Notes under the pieces: model-generated
Database searches by the model: none
Told to the model about the DNA's origin: nothing
Seen by the model: the letters and a program-made list of their open reading frames with translations, nothing else
Made by a program: the position numbers and the translations under genes
Part shown: piece by piece, positions 45,693 through 55,063 of the stretch
How the letters are laid out: every line of letters starts with the position of its first letter
Numbering within the stretch: the stretch's first letter is position 1
NCBI RefSeq assembly: GCF_010993955.1
Contig: NZ_WIXL01000002.1
Coordinates: 62,001-126,000 of the forward strand
Source: Oceanobacillus halotolerans
Lineage (GTDB): Bacteria; Bacillota; Bacilli; Bacillales; Amphibacillaceae
DNA length: 64,000 nt
Reading direction: 5' to 3'

Positions 45693-46225
45693 ACTACATC
45701 TCCCCCTTCCTGTTCATGTTGGAGCAAATAGGTTCGTAATGTTTTTAATCCCCTATGTTGAGTTGTTTTCACTTTACTAATACTAAATCCTAGTATCTCT
45801 GCTGTCTCTTGAATAGAAAATAACTGAATAAAGCGCAAAATTAAAACACTTTTCTGATCAGGTGTACAATGATCAAGATAACGATAGACTTGTTGTATCA
45901 TTTCATTTTGTACAGCTATTTCCTCTGGCAAAGGACCTTTATCTGGAATAAATTCTCCTTTTTCAGTCCAGTTAAAAAAATCTTTTATCCGCTTTCGTTT
46001 TCGCGTTTGAGACCGAAAATAATCTATCGTAATATGTCGAGCGATAGAAAACAACCACGTCTTTATGCTACTATCCCCTTTAAAGGAATCATACGATTGT
46101 AGGACTTTCATATATACATCTTGAACAAGATCAGCTGTAATTTGTCTATCTTTTACCATGTAAAAAATGAATTGATATAAATCCTGATGGTACTTTTCGT
46201 ATATTTCATCAAAGACAATTCTCAT
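45689..46225 (-). CDS. sigX: ECF RNA polymerase sigma factor SigX
   Basis: Extracytoplasmic-function sigma factor for envelope and cationic-peptide stress. The 178-residue protein has region 2 (YHQDLYQFIFYMVKDRQI to TWLFSIARHITIDYFRSQ) and region 4 (LRFIQLFSIQETAEILGFS and KVKTTQHRGLKTLR). The ATG at 46225 follows GGGGGAT and aligns with B. subtilis SigX; the open frame runs 39 codons further upstream but crosses the promoter. A SigX-type promoter lies directly before it, indicating autoregulation. Confidence 0.94.
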   Translation of the reverse strand: MRIVFDEIYEKYHQDLYQFIFYMVKDRQITADLVQDVYMKVLQSYDSFKGDSSIKTWLFSIARHITIDYFRSQTRKRKRIKDFFNWTEKGEFIPDKGPLPEEIAVQNEMIQQVYRYLDHCTPDQKSVLILRFIQLFSIQETAEILGFSISKVKTTQHRGLKTLRTYLLQHEQEGGDVV

Positions 46226-46249
46226 TTGTATCCCCCGATCATAGAAATA

Positions 46250-46275
46250 GTCGTTTGTTTTATGTAAAAGTTTCA
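46250..46275 (-). promoter_or_regulatory. Autoregulatory ECF (SigX-type) promoter
   Basis: Minus strand -35 TGAAAC (46275-46270) and -10 CGAC (46253-46250), 16 bases apart, about 25 bases before the sigX start. SigX and SigW promoters in Bacillus have TGAAAC/TGTAAC and CGAC/CGTC elements at this spacing. Confidence 0.7.
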
Positions 46276-46283
46276 TGATAGCG

Positions 46284-46316
46284 CAAAAAAATACCAACAT
46301 AGTCTTAGTTGGTATT
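46284..46316 (-). terminator. Terminator after the ECF transporter gene
   Basis: Minus-strand hairpin ATACCAAC...GTTGGTAT followed by seven T. It overlaps the stop codon of the gene and separates the B12 cassette from sigX. Confidence 0.85.
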
Positions 46317-46817
46317 ATAAAGGAAAAAACGCTTATTTGCATATTTTTTTAAAAAGTAGGACATAGTCGGATATAGGAAGGCAATAAATATTCCGTTACC
46401 TATAGCATGGTACGTATCAAAAGGTAATCCTGCTACATAATATGGCCAAAACATTCCAGTTACTTGGTACGTCGTTAACGAAATAATAAACCCATAAAAA
46501 TAGCCACTGAAAATAGCAAAAATTATTATTGGTAGAATAGATACTTTCATATATTTTCCTATAACTCCACTTATTAAGCCTATAATCCCCCATCCAACGA
46601 CTTGCCAAATTGTCCAAAGCCCGATACCCAATAACATGTTAGACAAAAATGCCGTTAAGATGGCTAATATAATAGCAGCAAGTGGTCCTAAAAATAAGCC
46701 ACACACGATAATGATTGCTGTAACTGGTTGTACATTAGGCAGAAACGAAAAAACGAATCTGCCAACAACCGCTAGTGCAGCCAATATTGCTAATAAAGTT
46801 AACTTATAAGTGTTCAC
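46305..46817 (-). CDS. ECF transporter substrate-binding (S) component, probably cobalamin-related
   Basis: A 170-residue protein with five to six membrane helices and the fold of energy-coupling-factor S components, which bind the vitamin and pair with a shared EcfAAT module. The N-terminal LTLLAILAALAVVGR helix and the PVTAIIIVCGLFLGPLAAI stretch are typical. It starts at GTG, five bases after the DUF4430 gene, and both lie behind a cobalamin riboswitch. The substrate is therefore likely cobalamin or a precursor; that is inference. The EcfA/EcfT genes are not in this window. Confidence 0.82.
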   Translation of the reverse strand: MNTYKLTLLAILAALAVVGRFVFSFLPNVQPVTAIIIVCGLFLGPLAAIILAILTAFLSNMLLGIGLWTIWQVVGWGIIGLISGVIGKYMKVSILPIIIFAIFSGYFYGFIISLTTYQVTGMFWPYYVAGLPFDTYHAIGNGIFIAFLYPTMSYFLKKYANKRFFLYNTN

Positions 46818-46822
46818 TTATA

Positions 46823-47215
46823 TCATTCCCAAGCCTGTAAATCGAAATTAACTTCATCACCAGGTGTTAATTCAAATTCTCCAGCACCAACTTGTGGCAT
46901 TTCATCATTTACAAAAAACATCCATGCCTTTTGTTCGTCTTCTTGTGGCGCGTGACCATCAATTGATGTAATAAAGCCATTATCATGTTCAATTTCAAAG
47001 TTTTCTTCCATTACATCCATTAGGATCGCATTTTCTTCAATTGCAACCTCTTTCTCTGTAATGACTTCTGCACCCTCATCTTCTGAGATTGTAATAACGA
47101 CAGTTGCTTCATCTGACTCATTTTCTGTTTGTTCCTCACTATCATCGGCACCACAACCTACTAGTAGGCCAATTGCTACAAATAGTGTAAGCATTCTAGT
47201 AAACCATTTGTTCAT
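46823..47215 (-). CDS. DUF4430 lipoprotein, probable corrinoid-binding partner
   Basis: A 130-residue lipoprotein: signal ending in LLVGC (Cys21), a short acidic linker, then a DUF4430 domain (about 60-128) with KAWMFFVNDEMPQVGAG, the domain also found at the C-terminus of transcobalamin-like proteins. I use the ATG at 47215 after GGAGGAAAGG; the open frame upstream lacks support. It is the first gene behind the cobalamin riboswitch and pairs with the S component. Together they look like a surface capture protein and a transporter for a corrinoid. Confidence 0.85.
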   Translation of the reverse strand: MNKWFTRMLTLFVAIGLLVGCGADDSEEQTENESDEATVVITISEDEGAEVITEKEVAIEENAILMDVMEENFEIEHDNGFITSIDGHAPQEDEQKAWMFFVNDEMPQVGAGEFELTPGDEVNFDLQAWE

Positions 47216-47267
47216 TTTCCTTTCCTCCAGTTCAATATTATTAGGGTAGTTAACGTTTGATAACATT

Positions 47268-47298
47268 AAAAAAGCTAGCCCCTTCTCATGAGCTAGCT
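47268..47298 (-). terminator. Riboswitch-controlled intrinsic terminator
   Basis: Minus-strand hairpin AGCTAGCTC...GGGGCTAGCT followed by TTTTTT, between the riboswitch core and the DUF4430 gene. This placement fits transcription attenuation by bound cobalamin. Confidence 0.8.
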
Positions 47299-47374
47299 AG
47301 ACAACTCAAAAACATAAAAATTTAGCACTTATGTATTCAGTCGTCCCAATAGCTCATACCCTCGAAGCATTGAA

Positions 47375-47530
47375 ACAATTGAAATTGGCAGGTTTACTGA
47401 CTTGTGATATTATTACCTACTCTAAGTTCCTTCCCATATGACTTTTCATACAGTGGATTGTTACTTATTTCGTCATCACTTACAGTTGCGAGGACAGCTC
47501 TAGTTTTTCACTAGATTCCCTTTTAAGCAC
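47375..47530 (-). promoter_or_regulatory. Cobalamin (B12) riboswitch
   Basis: Read on the minus strand, the conserved blocks of the cobalamin riboswitch appear in order: AAAAGGGAA near the start, AGAGCTGTCCTCGCAACTGT (core), CCACTGT, ATATGGGAAGG, and the B12 box AAGTCAGTAAACCTGCC ending near 47387. An intrinsic terminator follows about 90 bases later. The gene pair downstream (DUF4430 lipoprotein and ECF S component) is a fitting target. In Bacillus such riboswitches shut off transport when cobalamin is plentiful. Confidence 0.9.
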
Positions 47531-47609
47531 TTTTTTAGCACCAATTTCACAACATATATTCAATTCTTTAATATCATTACCATAAATCAACACAATTTAA
47601 ACTAGATGG

Positions 47610-49379
47610 TTACTTTTTTCTAGGTATTCTAAAGGTAAATGTTGTCCCTTCATCTAACCGACTATTTACTGAGATTACTCCATTATGGGCGTCAATTATA
47701 TTTTTCGCAATCGCTAGCCCCAAACCAGTTCCTTTTTTCTTTTTATTTCTTGTTCTTGATTTATCTGCTTTGTAGAATCGTTCAAATACAAAAGGTAAAT
47801 CGTCTTCAGGGATACCGCTACCATTATCTTCAATAGATACTGAAAAATCATTTTCATCGGATTCAATCATCACGTGAACATATCCACTTTCACCTGTATG
47901 ACGAATTGCATTGTCGATTAGGTTTGTAAACACTTGTTCAATCCGATCTGCATCCATATAAACGGCATCTACCTGTAATTGTTTGGATACTTTTAATTCT
48001 ACCTGATTTTCTTCTGCAATTCCATTAAATTTACGGATAATCCGATCAATAAAGGTATCCATATTCACAGACTCTTTATTTAATTGGATATGGCCAGCTT
48101 CCATCCGAGCTAGATCTAATAGCTCATTTACTAATCTCCCCATTCTAAGTGATTCTTCATAGATGATTTGGGCTAGCTCATTCTTCTCCTCTTTACTTTC
48201 TGCTACATCATCCACAATGGCTTCACTATACCCTTGTAACATAGAAATTGGCGTACGTAATTCATGTGACACATTGGCGATAAAATCTTTACGCAATTTA
48301 TCGAGACGTCTTTCTTCTGTCATATCTCGTATTACTGCAACAGCACCACGTACATAAGCCTGGTCGTACAATGGTGTCATAATCATTACCCATGTACGTC
48401 CCTGTATATTAAATTCGTGTATGGATTCGGATTCATCATCAATGACTTGTTGTAAAATTTCTTTCAATTCTGATGGTAATTTTTTGTTACTTTCATCATC
48501 TATTTGTTCATTATTTTCATAATATAAGTTTTCTAGAAAGTGTTCTGCTGGTGGATTGGTTACCATCATATCACCATTACGATTTAATGTTATCACGCCA
48601 TCAGCCATCGAGCTTACAATACTGGACAGTTGTTCTTTTTCTTGTCTTAACGCATTAATATGGAACTTCAATTGTCTTCCCATGCGGTTAAAGGCCATTG
48701 CTAAGCCACCTATTTCGTCATGGGTTAATATTGGTACTTTTGTATTAAATTCACCCCTCGTTAAATCAAATGCTGCTTCACGCATTTTTAACAATGGTGC
48801 TGTGATTCGTGTAGATAGAAAAAAGGCAAAAATAGTTGTTAAAATGATTGCAATTCCTGCAGCTAAAAAGATAATCTTCGTTGTTTCCGCTTTTGTTTGA
48901 TCAACCACCTCTAATGATTGATAGACATAAACAGCTCCACCTGTACTTGCTACAGGTGTACCAACAATCATTACTTCCACATTACTATCTGGGAGCATCA
49001 TTTGTTTCTGAACCTTTTCCTGGTCCGTTAATACAGTTGTTAGTTCTTGGTCATTTTGGAGCCAATCATCTTCTAATTTGGCAAGATTATCATCACTGCT
49101 ATTTGATACCCAAGCTGTATCATCATTAAAAAGAATGGCAACACGACTTTTAGGATCTTTTACTTGTTCTGCTGTTTCAATTAAAAGCCCTCTACTTTGA
49201 TACTGTTCCACCATTACAGATACTTTCGTTGCGGTTTGCATCATATCTTTTTCTGCTTCTTCAATATGAAATGTTTCAAAAAACTCTAATAGTAAAATAG
49301 TTAATATAAACAATACAAAAGAAACTAGCAATAAAATCGTTATTGCTAGCTTTCCAACGACACTACGCCAAAACATCAT
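47610..49379 (-). CDS. resE: Sensor histidine kinase ResE
   Basis: Membrane sensor kinase of the ResDE system that responds to oxygen limitation and nitric oxide. The 589-residue protein has membrane helices at about 10-32 and 168-188 around an extracytoplasmic domain, HAMP (about 190-240), a PAS domain (about 250-355), the HisKA motif NVSHELRTPISM with His372, and ATPase boxes including a glycine-rich GTGLGLAIAKN stretch. It overlaps resD by four bases. The gene order resABCDE is kept. Confidence 0.95.
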   Translation of the reverse strand: MMFWRSVVGKLAITILLLVSFVLFILTILLLEFFETFHIEEAEKDMMQTATKVSVMVEQYQSRGLLIETAEQVKDPKSRVAILFNDDTAWVSNSSDDNLAKLEDDWLQNDQELTTVLTDQEKVQKQMMLPDSNVEVMIVGTPVASTGGAVYVYQSLEVVDQTKAETTKIIFLAAGIAIILTTIFAFFLSTRITAPLLKMREAAFDLTRGEFNTKVPILTHDEIGGLAMAFNRMGRQLKFHINALRQEKEQLSSIVSSMADGVITLNRNGDMMVTNPPAEHFLENLYYENNEQIDDESNKKLPSELKEILQQVIDDESESIHEFNIQGRTWVMIMTPLYDQAYVRGAVAVIRDMTEERRLDKLRKDFIANVSHELRTPISMLQGYSEAIVDDVAESKEEKNELAQIIYEESLRMGRLVNELLDLARMEAGHIQLNKESVNMDTFIDRIIRKFNGIAEENQVELKVSKQLQVDAVYMDADRIEQVFTNLIDNAIRHTGESGYVHVMIESDENDFSVSIEDNGSGIPEDDLPFVFERFYKADKSRTRNKKKKGTGLGLAIAKNIIDAHNGVISVNSRLDEGTTFTFRIPRKK

Positions 49380-50092
49380 GCATCATCTACCTCAAATTTA
49401 TAGCCTACTCCCCAGACGGTTACAATCATTTTTGCAGCGTCTTTTGAGATTTTGTTTAGTTTTTCCCGTAACCGTTTCACATGTGTATCAACAGTTCTTA
49501 GATCACCAAAAAATTCATATTGCCACACTTCTTTTAACAAATGTTCGCGATTGAACACTTTATCTGGTGATTTTGCTAGAAAACAGAGCAATTCATATTC
49601 TTTTGGAGTTAAACTTACTTCCATCCCATCAGCCGTAACACGATGCGCATCATAATCGATCGTTAAGTGCGGGAATACTAATAAATTCTTTGGTGCTGTT
49701 TCATTTTCATCAAAATGCGATGCACTCACTCTCCGTAATAATGCTTTTACACGTAATACGACTTCACGCGGACTAAATGGCTTGACAATATAGTCATCTG
49801 TCCCAACCTCAAAGCCTTGAACACGATTTGCTTCTTCCCCTTTAGCCGTTAGCATAATAACAGGTGTTTCTTTTTCTTTCCGTAGTGCTTGACAAACTTC
49901 AATCCCGTCCATTTCTGGCATCATAATGTCTAGCAGAATGACATCATAATCATTTTCCAATGCCAATTGCAGTGCATCGGTTCCATTATCTGCTTCTTCT
50001 ACAATATAGTCCTCTCGTTCTAAATACATTCGTATTAATCGACGAATTCGTTCTTCATCATCTGCAACCAACACTTTCGCATTTATATCCAT
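49376..50092 (-). CDS. resD: Response regulator ResD
   Basis: OmpR-family activator of respiration genes (resABC, ctaA, qcr, fnr and others). The 238-residue protein has the acidic pocket at D11-D12, the phosphorylation site D55 in VILLDIMMPEMDG, K in VKPFSPRE, and a winged-helix domain with SPDKVFNREHLLKEVW and RTVDTHVKRLREKL. It follows resC by about 105 bases, where a separate promoter is possible, and overlaps resE. Confidence 0.96.
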   Translation of the reverse strand: MDINAKVLVADDEERIRRLIRMYLEREDYIVEEADNGTDALQLALENDYDVILLDIMMPEMDGIEVCQALRKEKETPVIMLTAKGEEANRVQGFEVGTDDYIVKPFSPREVVLRVKALLRRVSASHFDENETAPKNLLVFPHLTIDYDAHRVTADGMEVSLTPKEYELLCFLAKSPDKVFNREHLLKEVWQYEFFGDLRTVDTHVKRLREKLNKISKDAAKMIVTVWGVGYKFEVDDA

Positions 50093-50198
50093 AATACATT
50101 CCCCCCTTACATTCCAGTATAAACGAACTGTGAAGAAAAGTATAAAGAAAACAAGGCATTATAATTGTTACAAAATGGATCCATTATTTGTACAAACA

Positions 50199-51389
50199 TT
50201 AAGCATAAGAATGGAGTCCAGCTAACACTAAATTAACTACAATTAGGTTAAACATAATGATCCCAAAGCCAGCAACTGCAAGCCATGCTGATTTTTCCCC
50301 ATGCCACCCTCGTGAAAGTCTTAAGTGAAGATAGGCTGCATAGAAAAACCATGTAACTAATGCCCAAACTTCTTTTGGATCCCAGCCCCAGAATCGATCC
50401 CAGGCAATCTGAGCCCAAATGGCCGCAAAGATTAAACCACCTAATGTAAAGACAGGGAAGCCAATTGTTACGGAACGATAATTTATTTCATCTAATACAT
50501 CTGGTTTAATATTTTTAAGCATTGGCTGGATTGCTGCACCAACTCGTTTTCTTAAAATTAATCTTACTAGACCATATAGGATGGAACCAGTTATGACTGA
50601 CCATATTACTGTATTAAACTTCCTACCAGCATCTGCACCTTGCATCCATTCAGGGGTTTCAAACAACGGCTGCATCGTATCTTCGGTTAGCAGTGTACCA
50701 TCATTTGGACCAGCAATAGCAGGTAAATGATATTCTGTTGTGGTTGTCGCATTTTGTTCTGTATATTCAAATGTTGCATTATAATCCATCAAATTAAATG
50801 TTGATGTAATCACGATAAAGCCGATAAATAAGAATATTGTATATAATACAGTTTCCAACCATGTCGTTTTCTTACTTTTGACAGATTGATCAATTTGTCG
50901 AATTAAATAAATTAACCCAGCAACAAAACTGATTGCAAGTATTCCTTGTCCCAACGAAACAGTTGTTACGTGTATATATAGCCAATGACTTTGTAGTGAT
51001 GGTACCAACGGAGAAATCTCTGTTGGAAACATACTTGCATATGCAATAATAATCAATGCTATAGGTAAAGCAAATAATCCTAAAGCACTTAATTTATAAA
51101 TGAAATAAATGATGATAAACGCCAGTACCATACACATTCCTAGAAATGTCATAAATTCAAATAAGTTACTGACTGGCGCATGTCCACTAACAATCCATCT
51201 AGTTATAAAATAAACGAGCTGAGCAATAAAACCAATAATGGTCAATGTAATACCAATTTTGCCAGATATGTTCCCTTTACGCTTATCGGACTGCTTATCT
51301 TTTATTGTTGCACCAAAAAACCCAGTAGCAACAAGATACAGCACAAATGCAGTGTAAAGTGCTATACTACTTATGGTTAATAAATCCAT
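50199..51389 (-). CDS. resC: Cytochrome c biogenesis protein ResC (CcsA-type)
   Basis: Multi-helix membrane component of the system II heme ligation complex. The 396-residue protein has about eight membrane helices and the tryptophan-rich heme-handling motif [13 protein letters not shown] (about 335-347), with conserved histidines in neighbouring loops. With ResB it moves heme to apocytochrome c, needed here for QcrC. It starts 23 bases after resB. Confidence 0.95.
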   Translation of the reverse strand: MDLLTISSIALYTAFVLYLVATGFFGATIKDKQSDKRKGNISGKIGITLTIIGFIAQLVYFITRWIVSGHAPVSNLFEFMTFLGMCMVLAFIIIYFIYKLSALGLFALPIALIIIAYASMFPTEISPLVPSLQSHWLYIHVTTVSLGQGILAISFVAGLIYLIRQIDQSVKSKKTTWLETVLYTIFLFIGFIVITSTFNLMDYNATFEYTEQNATTTTEYHLPAIAGPNDGTLLTEDTMQPLFETPEWMQGADAGRKFNTVIWSVITGSILYGLVRLILRKRVGAAIQPMLKNIKPDVLDEINYRSVTIGFPVFTLGGLIFAAIWAQIAWDRFWGWDPKEVWALVTWFFYAAYLHLRLSRGWHGEKSAWLAVAGFGIIMFNLIVVNLVLAGLHSYA

Positions 51390-51412
51390 TTATATCCTCC
51401 TTATATACATGG

Positions 51413-53056
51413 TTACTTTTTGTCTAATTCTTGTTGGTCCTCAACCATGTTGACATTTGTATCCTCGATTATTTTTTCAATATCTTTTCTCACACCAAAC
51501 CAGTTTTTATTCGTATGGGCTGCAACTAATACACCTTCATCTTTTGGATGAATCCATATACGTCGGTGGTACCAATACATTCCTTGTGTAACACCGATCA
51601 TGAAAATAGCGGCACCAATACCAAATAATGGTAAGGTGTAGTCTCGGCGAACCGTTAATCCACTAACATCACGAACTTGAAAGTCCTCTAACCCTAGAGT
51701 ATAGTCATTTTCTTCCGTTGCAGGTATATTTCTACCAATCCCAACAAAACTTATTTCTGGTGTTTCGGTTTCAGGAGGATAGACTGAAAATACAAAAGCT
51801 GGATTTCTTGGATAATTTGTTTCCGATCGTGGAACACCATCATCCATATAATAATCAGGGTAATACTTGTCCACATTCACCGTAAATCCATTGTCCAATT
51901 CATACGTAGATTCTGGTGATGTTAAATCTACCGTAAATGACCCTAGTCCCTCTTCATCCTCATCTTCTGTATCATAAATTCCGAATGTCATACTCTTAAA
52001 CTCATCAAGTTGATAGCCAGCCTGGTACAAGGTATACCCATCAAACTTTAAAGGTTCATTCATTCGAATTTCCTGTTCTGCAATCTTTTCTAATTCTGAT
52101 TCCGCACCAGTTACATCGGCTTCTTGTTGTTTGTAAACAATCGCATTTGTTTGGAAATTACTTGGGATCATTCCACCTTGTTGCATAATAGACTCTTGAA
52201 ACCGTTCGTCATTTTCGTCATACGTTTCCAAAATAAAGTCTTTGTTTTCTATCAGGTATTCGCCACCTGTTCCAGGAATAACGATCTGCTCCCCTTCTCT
52301 AACCCATACATATTCATCAATATACAATACAGAAGAAAAGCGTAGAATAGCTGCTAATAGAATAATAATTAAACCTATATGATTCACATATGGCCCCCAA
52401 CGAGAAAAACGTCCTTTTTCTGCTAAAATATGGCCATCTTGTTCCGATACACGGTACCGCAGTTGCTTTAATCGATTCACCATTTTCTCTTTTTCTTCTT
52501 TGGTTACAGACTTTGTTTCACTATATAAGCGTTGTCTATTAATGAATGTTTCATGCCGTTTAGGCTTCTGTCTTTTTAACGCTTTATATAGTGGAACAAC
52601 GCGGTCAATACTACAAATAACAAGTGAAATTCCGATTAGTGCGATTAGCGTCATGTACCACCATGAACCATATAAATTATGAAGTCCTAACTGATAATAG
52701 ATTTGACCAAGAAGACCGTAGCGTTCCGCATAGAAAATAGATGGATCACGTGATTCAGCGTCAGCAGGTATGTACATTTCCTGTGGAAAAATAGTACCAA
52801 TTGCAGAAGCTATTAATGTTATAACGATTAACCATACCCCTACTTTAACAGAGGAAAAGAAATTCCATGTCTTATCAATAATTGATTTATTATAGGTTTG
52901 CGATCTACGGGCACTTCCATCATACCGCATGTTTAACAGTTTTCGTTTATCATTACCATCAATATGTTGATTTTCTTCAATAGGTTTCCCGCATGCCTCA
53001 CAAAGGACTGTTCCCTCTGGGTTAACATGCCCACACTCACATTTTATTTTTTTCAT
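51413..53056 (-). CDS. resB: Cytochrome c biogenesis protein ResB (Ccs1-type)
   Basis: Partner of ResC in system II cytochrome c maturation, 547 residues. It opens with a zinc-ribbon-like segment: C6 and C8 in CECGHVNPEGTVLCEAC with C19 and C22. Three membrane helices follow in the first half, then a large extracytoplasmic domain (about 235-480) and a final helix (about 485-505). The zinc-ribbon start is also present in B. subtilis ResB. It is preceded by resA after about 35 bases. Confidence 0.94.
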   Translation of the reverse strand: MKKIKCECGHVNPEGTVLCEACGKPIEENQHIDGNDKRKLLNMRYDGSARRSQTYNKSIIDKTWNFFSSVKVGVWLIVITLIASAIGTIFPQEMYIPADAESRDPSIFYAERYGLLGQIYYQLGLHNLYGSWWYMTLIALIGISLVICSIDRVVPLYKALKRQKPKRHETFINRQRLYSETKSVTKEEKEKMVNRLKQLRYRVSEQDGHILAEKGRFSRWGPYVNHIGLIIILLAAILRFSSVLYIDEYVWVREGEQIVIPGTGGEYLIENKDFILETYDENDERFQESIMQQGGMIPSNFQTNAIVYKQQEADVTGAESELEKIAEQEIRMNEPLKFDGYTLYQAGYQLDEFKSMTFGIYDTEDEDEEGLGSFTVDLTSPESTYELDNGFTVNVDKYYPDYYMDDGVPRSETNYPRNPAFVFSVYPPETETPEISFVGIGRNIPATEENDYTLGLEDFQVRDVSGLTVRRDYTLPLFGIGAAIFMIGVTQGMYWYHRRIWIHPKDEGVLVAAHTNKNWFGVRKDIEKIIEDTNVNMVEDQQELDKK

Positions 53057-53091
53057 TTATATCCCTTCCTGCAAACAGGTTGCTGTTCATC

Positions 53092-53664
53092 TTATTCAGG
53101 TTGAATTTGCTCCAAATATCCTTCTAAGTCTTCTAATGTTAAAGCACCTTCTACAATTTCCACAATCTCTCCATCCGCATTAATAAAAAATGAACTTGGT
53201 ATTGGCCCTATTTTATATAAATCTTTCACCTTATTATCTTTATCATGTGGAATAGGAAATGTGAGATTATATTCATCGATGAAATTGTGCACAACTAATT
53301 CTGTTGTATCTAAACTGACAGCAACAATTTCAATTCCTTTTTCTTTATACTCTGGATACAAATCTTGCATATATGGCATTTCTTCCTCACAAGGCTTACA
53401 CCATGTACCCCAAAAATTCAGCATAACACCTTTACCTTGTAAGTCACTCAGACGAATTGTTTCTAATTCATTATTTTGATTAATTTGCTGAAGCTCAAAG
53501 TCTGGAGCTTTGTCCCCTACCTCATATATTGTTTTATCCTTATTTGCATTCGAAACTAAAGCATATACGGTAGCTACAAGCAACACAGCTAAAACTGCAG
53601 TTCTAAAGATTAGACGTTTTCTTTTTTTATTTTCTTTCTTTGCTTTTATTTGATCTAAGTTCAT
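53092..53664 (-). CDS. resA: Thiol-disulfide oxidoreductase ResA
   Basis: Membrane-anchored extracytoplasmic thioredoxin-like protein that reduces apocytochrome c before heme attachment. The 190-residue protein has an N-terminal helix (about 19-38) and a TlpA/AhpC-type fold with FWGTWCKPCEEEMP; the active cysteines are C89 and C92, spaced as in CxxC. The cis-proline loop IGPIPSSFFINADG is also clear. First gene of resABC. Confidence 0.96.
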   Translation of the reverse strand: MNLDQIKAKKENKKRKRLIFRTAVLAVLLVATVYALVSNANKDKTIYEVGDKAPDFELQQINQNNELETIRLSDLQGKGVMLNFWGTWCKPCEEEMPYMQDLYPEYKEKGIEIVAVSLDTTELVVHNFIDEYNLTFPIPHDKDNKVKDLYKIGPIPSSFFINADGEIVEIVEGALTLEDLEGYLEQIQPE

Positions 53665-53720
53665 ATACGGATCACTCCCTAGAACATTATAACACGTAGC
53701 TATCGTATTAAATTTGACTA

Positions 53721-54458
53721 TTATTTAACAATTTTCGTTGCTAGTTGACGTAATTGTTTAATTTCATGTGGAGTTAGTTTTCGAAATTGTCCTGGTTGAA
53801 GATTATGGACATCAATAATTCCAAATCTCTCTCGCTTTAGTTTTTGTACAGGAAATCCGATTTTCTCCATCATGCGGCGAATATGGCGGTTTTTCCCTTC
53901 GTGTAAAACGATTTCTAATATCGCAGTTCCCTTCTTTTTATCGGTTGATAACACCTTTGCAGAAACTGCTTTTAATAAATCATTATCTGATTTAACACCT
54001 TTTTTTAATTGCAAAAGATCCTTTTTTGTTGGAATACCTTTTACTTTTGTTACATATACTTTATCGATCCCATATTTTGGATGCATTAAGAGATTTGCAA
54101 ATTCTCCATCATTCGTTAATAGTAAAACTCCGGATGTATCATAATCTAATCGACCAATTGGGAAAATACGTTCAGGGACTTCTTCTAAATAATTTGTTAC
54201 TACCTTACGCCCCTTATCATCCTTTACACTGGAAATTACTCCTCTTGGTTTATATAAAAGATAATATACTGGTTGTTCTTTTTCTAAAAGCACACCATCT
54301 ACTTCAATATCATCATCTGGTGTAACCTTTGTTCCTAATGTTGTTACCGTCTTTTTATTTACTTTAACCTTCCCATCTACAATTAACTTCTCTGCTTTCC
54401 TTCTTGATGTAACCCCGCTTTGTGCTATTACCTTTTGTAACCTTTCTTCTTGTTTCAT
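53721..54458 (-). CDS. rluB: 23S rRNA pseudouridine(2605) synthase RluB
   Basis: Pseudouridine synthase of the RsuA/RluB group acting on 23S rRNA helix 90-92 region. The 245-residue protein has an S4 RNA-binding domain (about 4-60, RLQKVIAQSGVTSRRKAEKLI) and the catalytic GRLDYDTSGVLLLTNDG (102-118) with Asp105. RNRHIRRMMEK-like KNRHIRRMMEKIG is the conserved late motif. In B. subtilis it lies between spmB and resA, as here, although a repeat block separates it from spmB. Confidence 0.96.
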   Translation of the reverse strand: MKQEERLQKVIAQSGVTSRRKAEKLIVDGKVKVNKKTVTTLGTKVTPDDDIEVDGVLLEKEQPVYYLLYKPRGVISSVKDDKGRKVVTNYLEEVPERIFPIGRLDYDTSGVLLLTNDGEFANLLMHPKYGIDKVYVTKVKGIPTKKDLLQLKKGVKSDNDLLKAVSAKVLSTDKKKGTAILEIVLHEGKNRHIRRMMEKIGFPVQKLKRERFGIIDVHNLQPGQFRKLTPHEIKQLRQLATKIVK

Positions 54459-54532
54459 ATTATCACCGTTTTTCGTTTTAGTTTACCCATAAGGCTCATT
54501 TCGTTTTCTACGTAGGTTTTTATGTCGCATCT

Positions 54533-55018
54533 TCTATAGATTGCGACGTAATTTAGTGAATTGTAGTTTATTTCCGCTCCAGACAGCCGCTTTCACCATG
54601 GGCATAAGTGCGACATCTGTTCAAACTATTCGTTTTCACAGTGTCTTCTTTACCGCGGACAACGCTTTTAGCTTCCTCGGAAGCAAAAATCGCTTCCTGT
54701 GGGATCTTCAGCTGTTGTTTTTTCCGCAGGAGTCGACTGTCCTACGCTCCAATAAACTGTTTTATTAGGAGCATAAATGATACGAATTGGTATGCACAAA
54801 TCAGCGTAGGAAAAACACGAAGACTCCTGCGGGATCAGTGGCCTAAGTGAGACCCCACAGTGCAATAGCACGAGGAGGCTCACGGGACACCCGCGGAAAG
54901 CGTAGTGTTTTTCCGAAGCGAGTGATATCACTATCACAATATCAATTTACGTCTCAATTTCCATCAACTATTCATTAAAATTTTCCCCTTAAAAAATCAA
55001 CAATCTTTTAGAAAAGCC
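54533..55018 (-). repeat. R2/R3 composite repeat, copy B (uninterrupted)
   Basis: Bounded by ATTGCGACGTAATTT (about 54540) and an inverted partner CAATTTACGTCTCAATT (about 54945-54962), then a tail ending ATCTTTTAGAAAAGCC. The R2 part (54560-54760) reads, on the minus strand, like 10965-11405 without the R1 insert; the junction TTGCTTCC-GAGGAAGC is near 54690. The R3 part (54800-54925) is the reverse complement of 10792-10914. It fills the gap between spmB and rluB; short frames in it are not genes. Confidence 0.8.
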
Positions 55019-55026
55019 AACATAAT

Positions 55027-55055
55027 AGTAGCGCTAACTATAAGTTAACGCTACT
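55027..55055 (-). terminator. Terminator after spmB
   Basis: Minus-strand hairpin AGTAGCGTTAACT-tat-AGTTAGCGCTACT. The following T stretch is poor, so it could also be a transcript-stabilising stem. Confidence 0.6.
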
Positions 55056-55063
55056 TTAACATT

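Noticed and set aside
54541-54937. Frames of 75-89 codons on both strands between spmB and rluB
   Set aside because: They run through the R2/R3 repeat and are not kept in the other copy.
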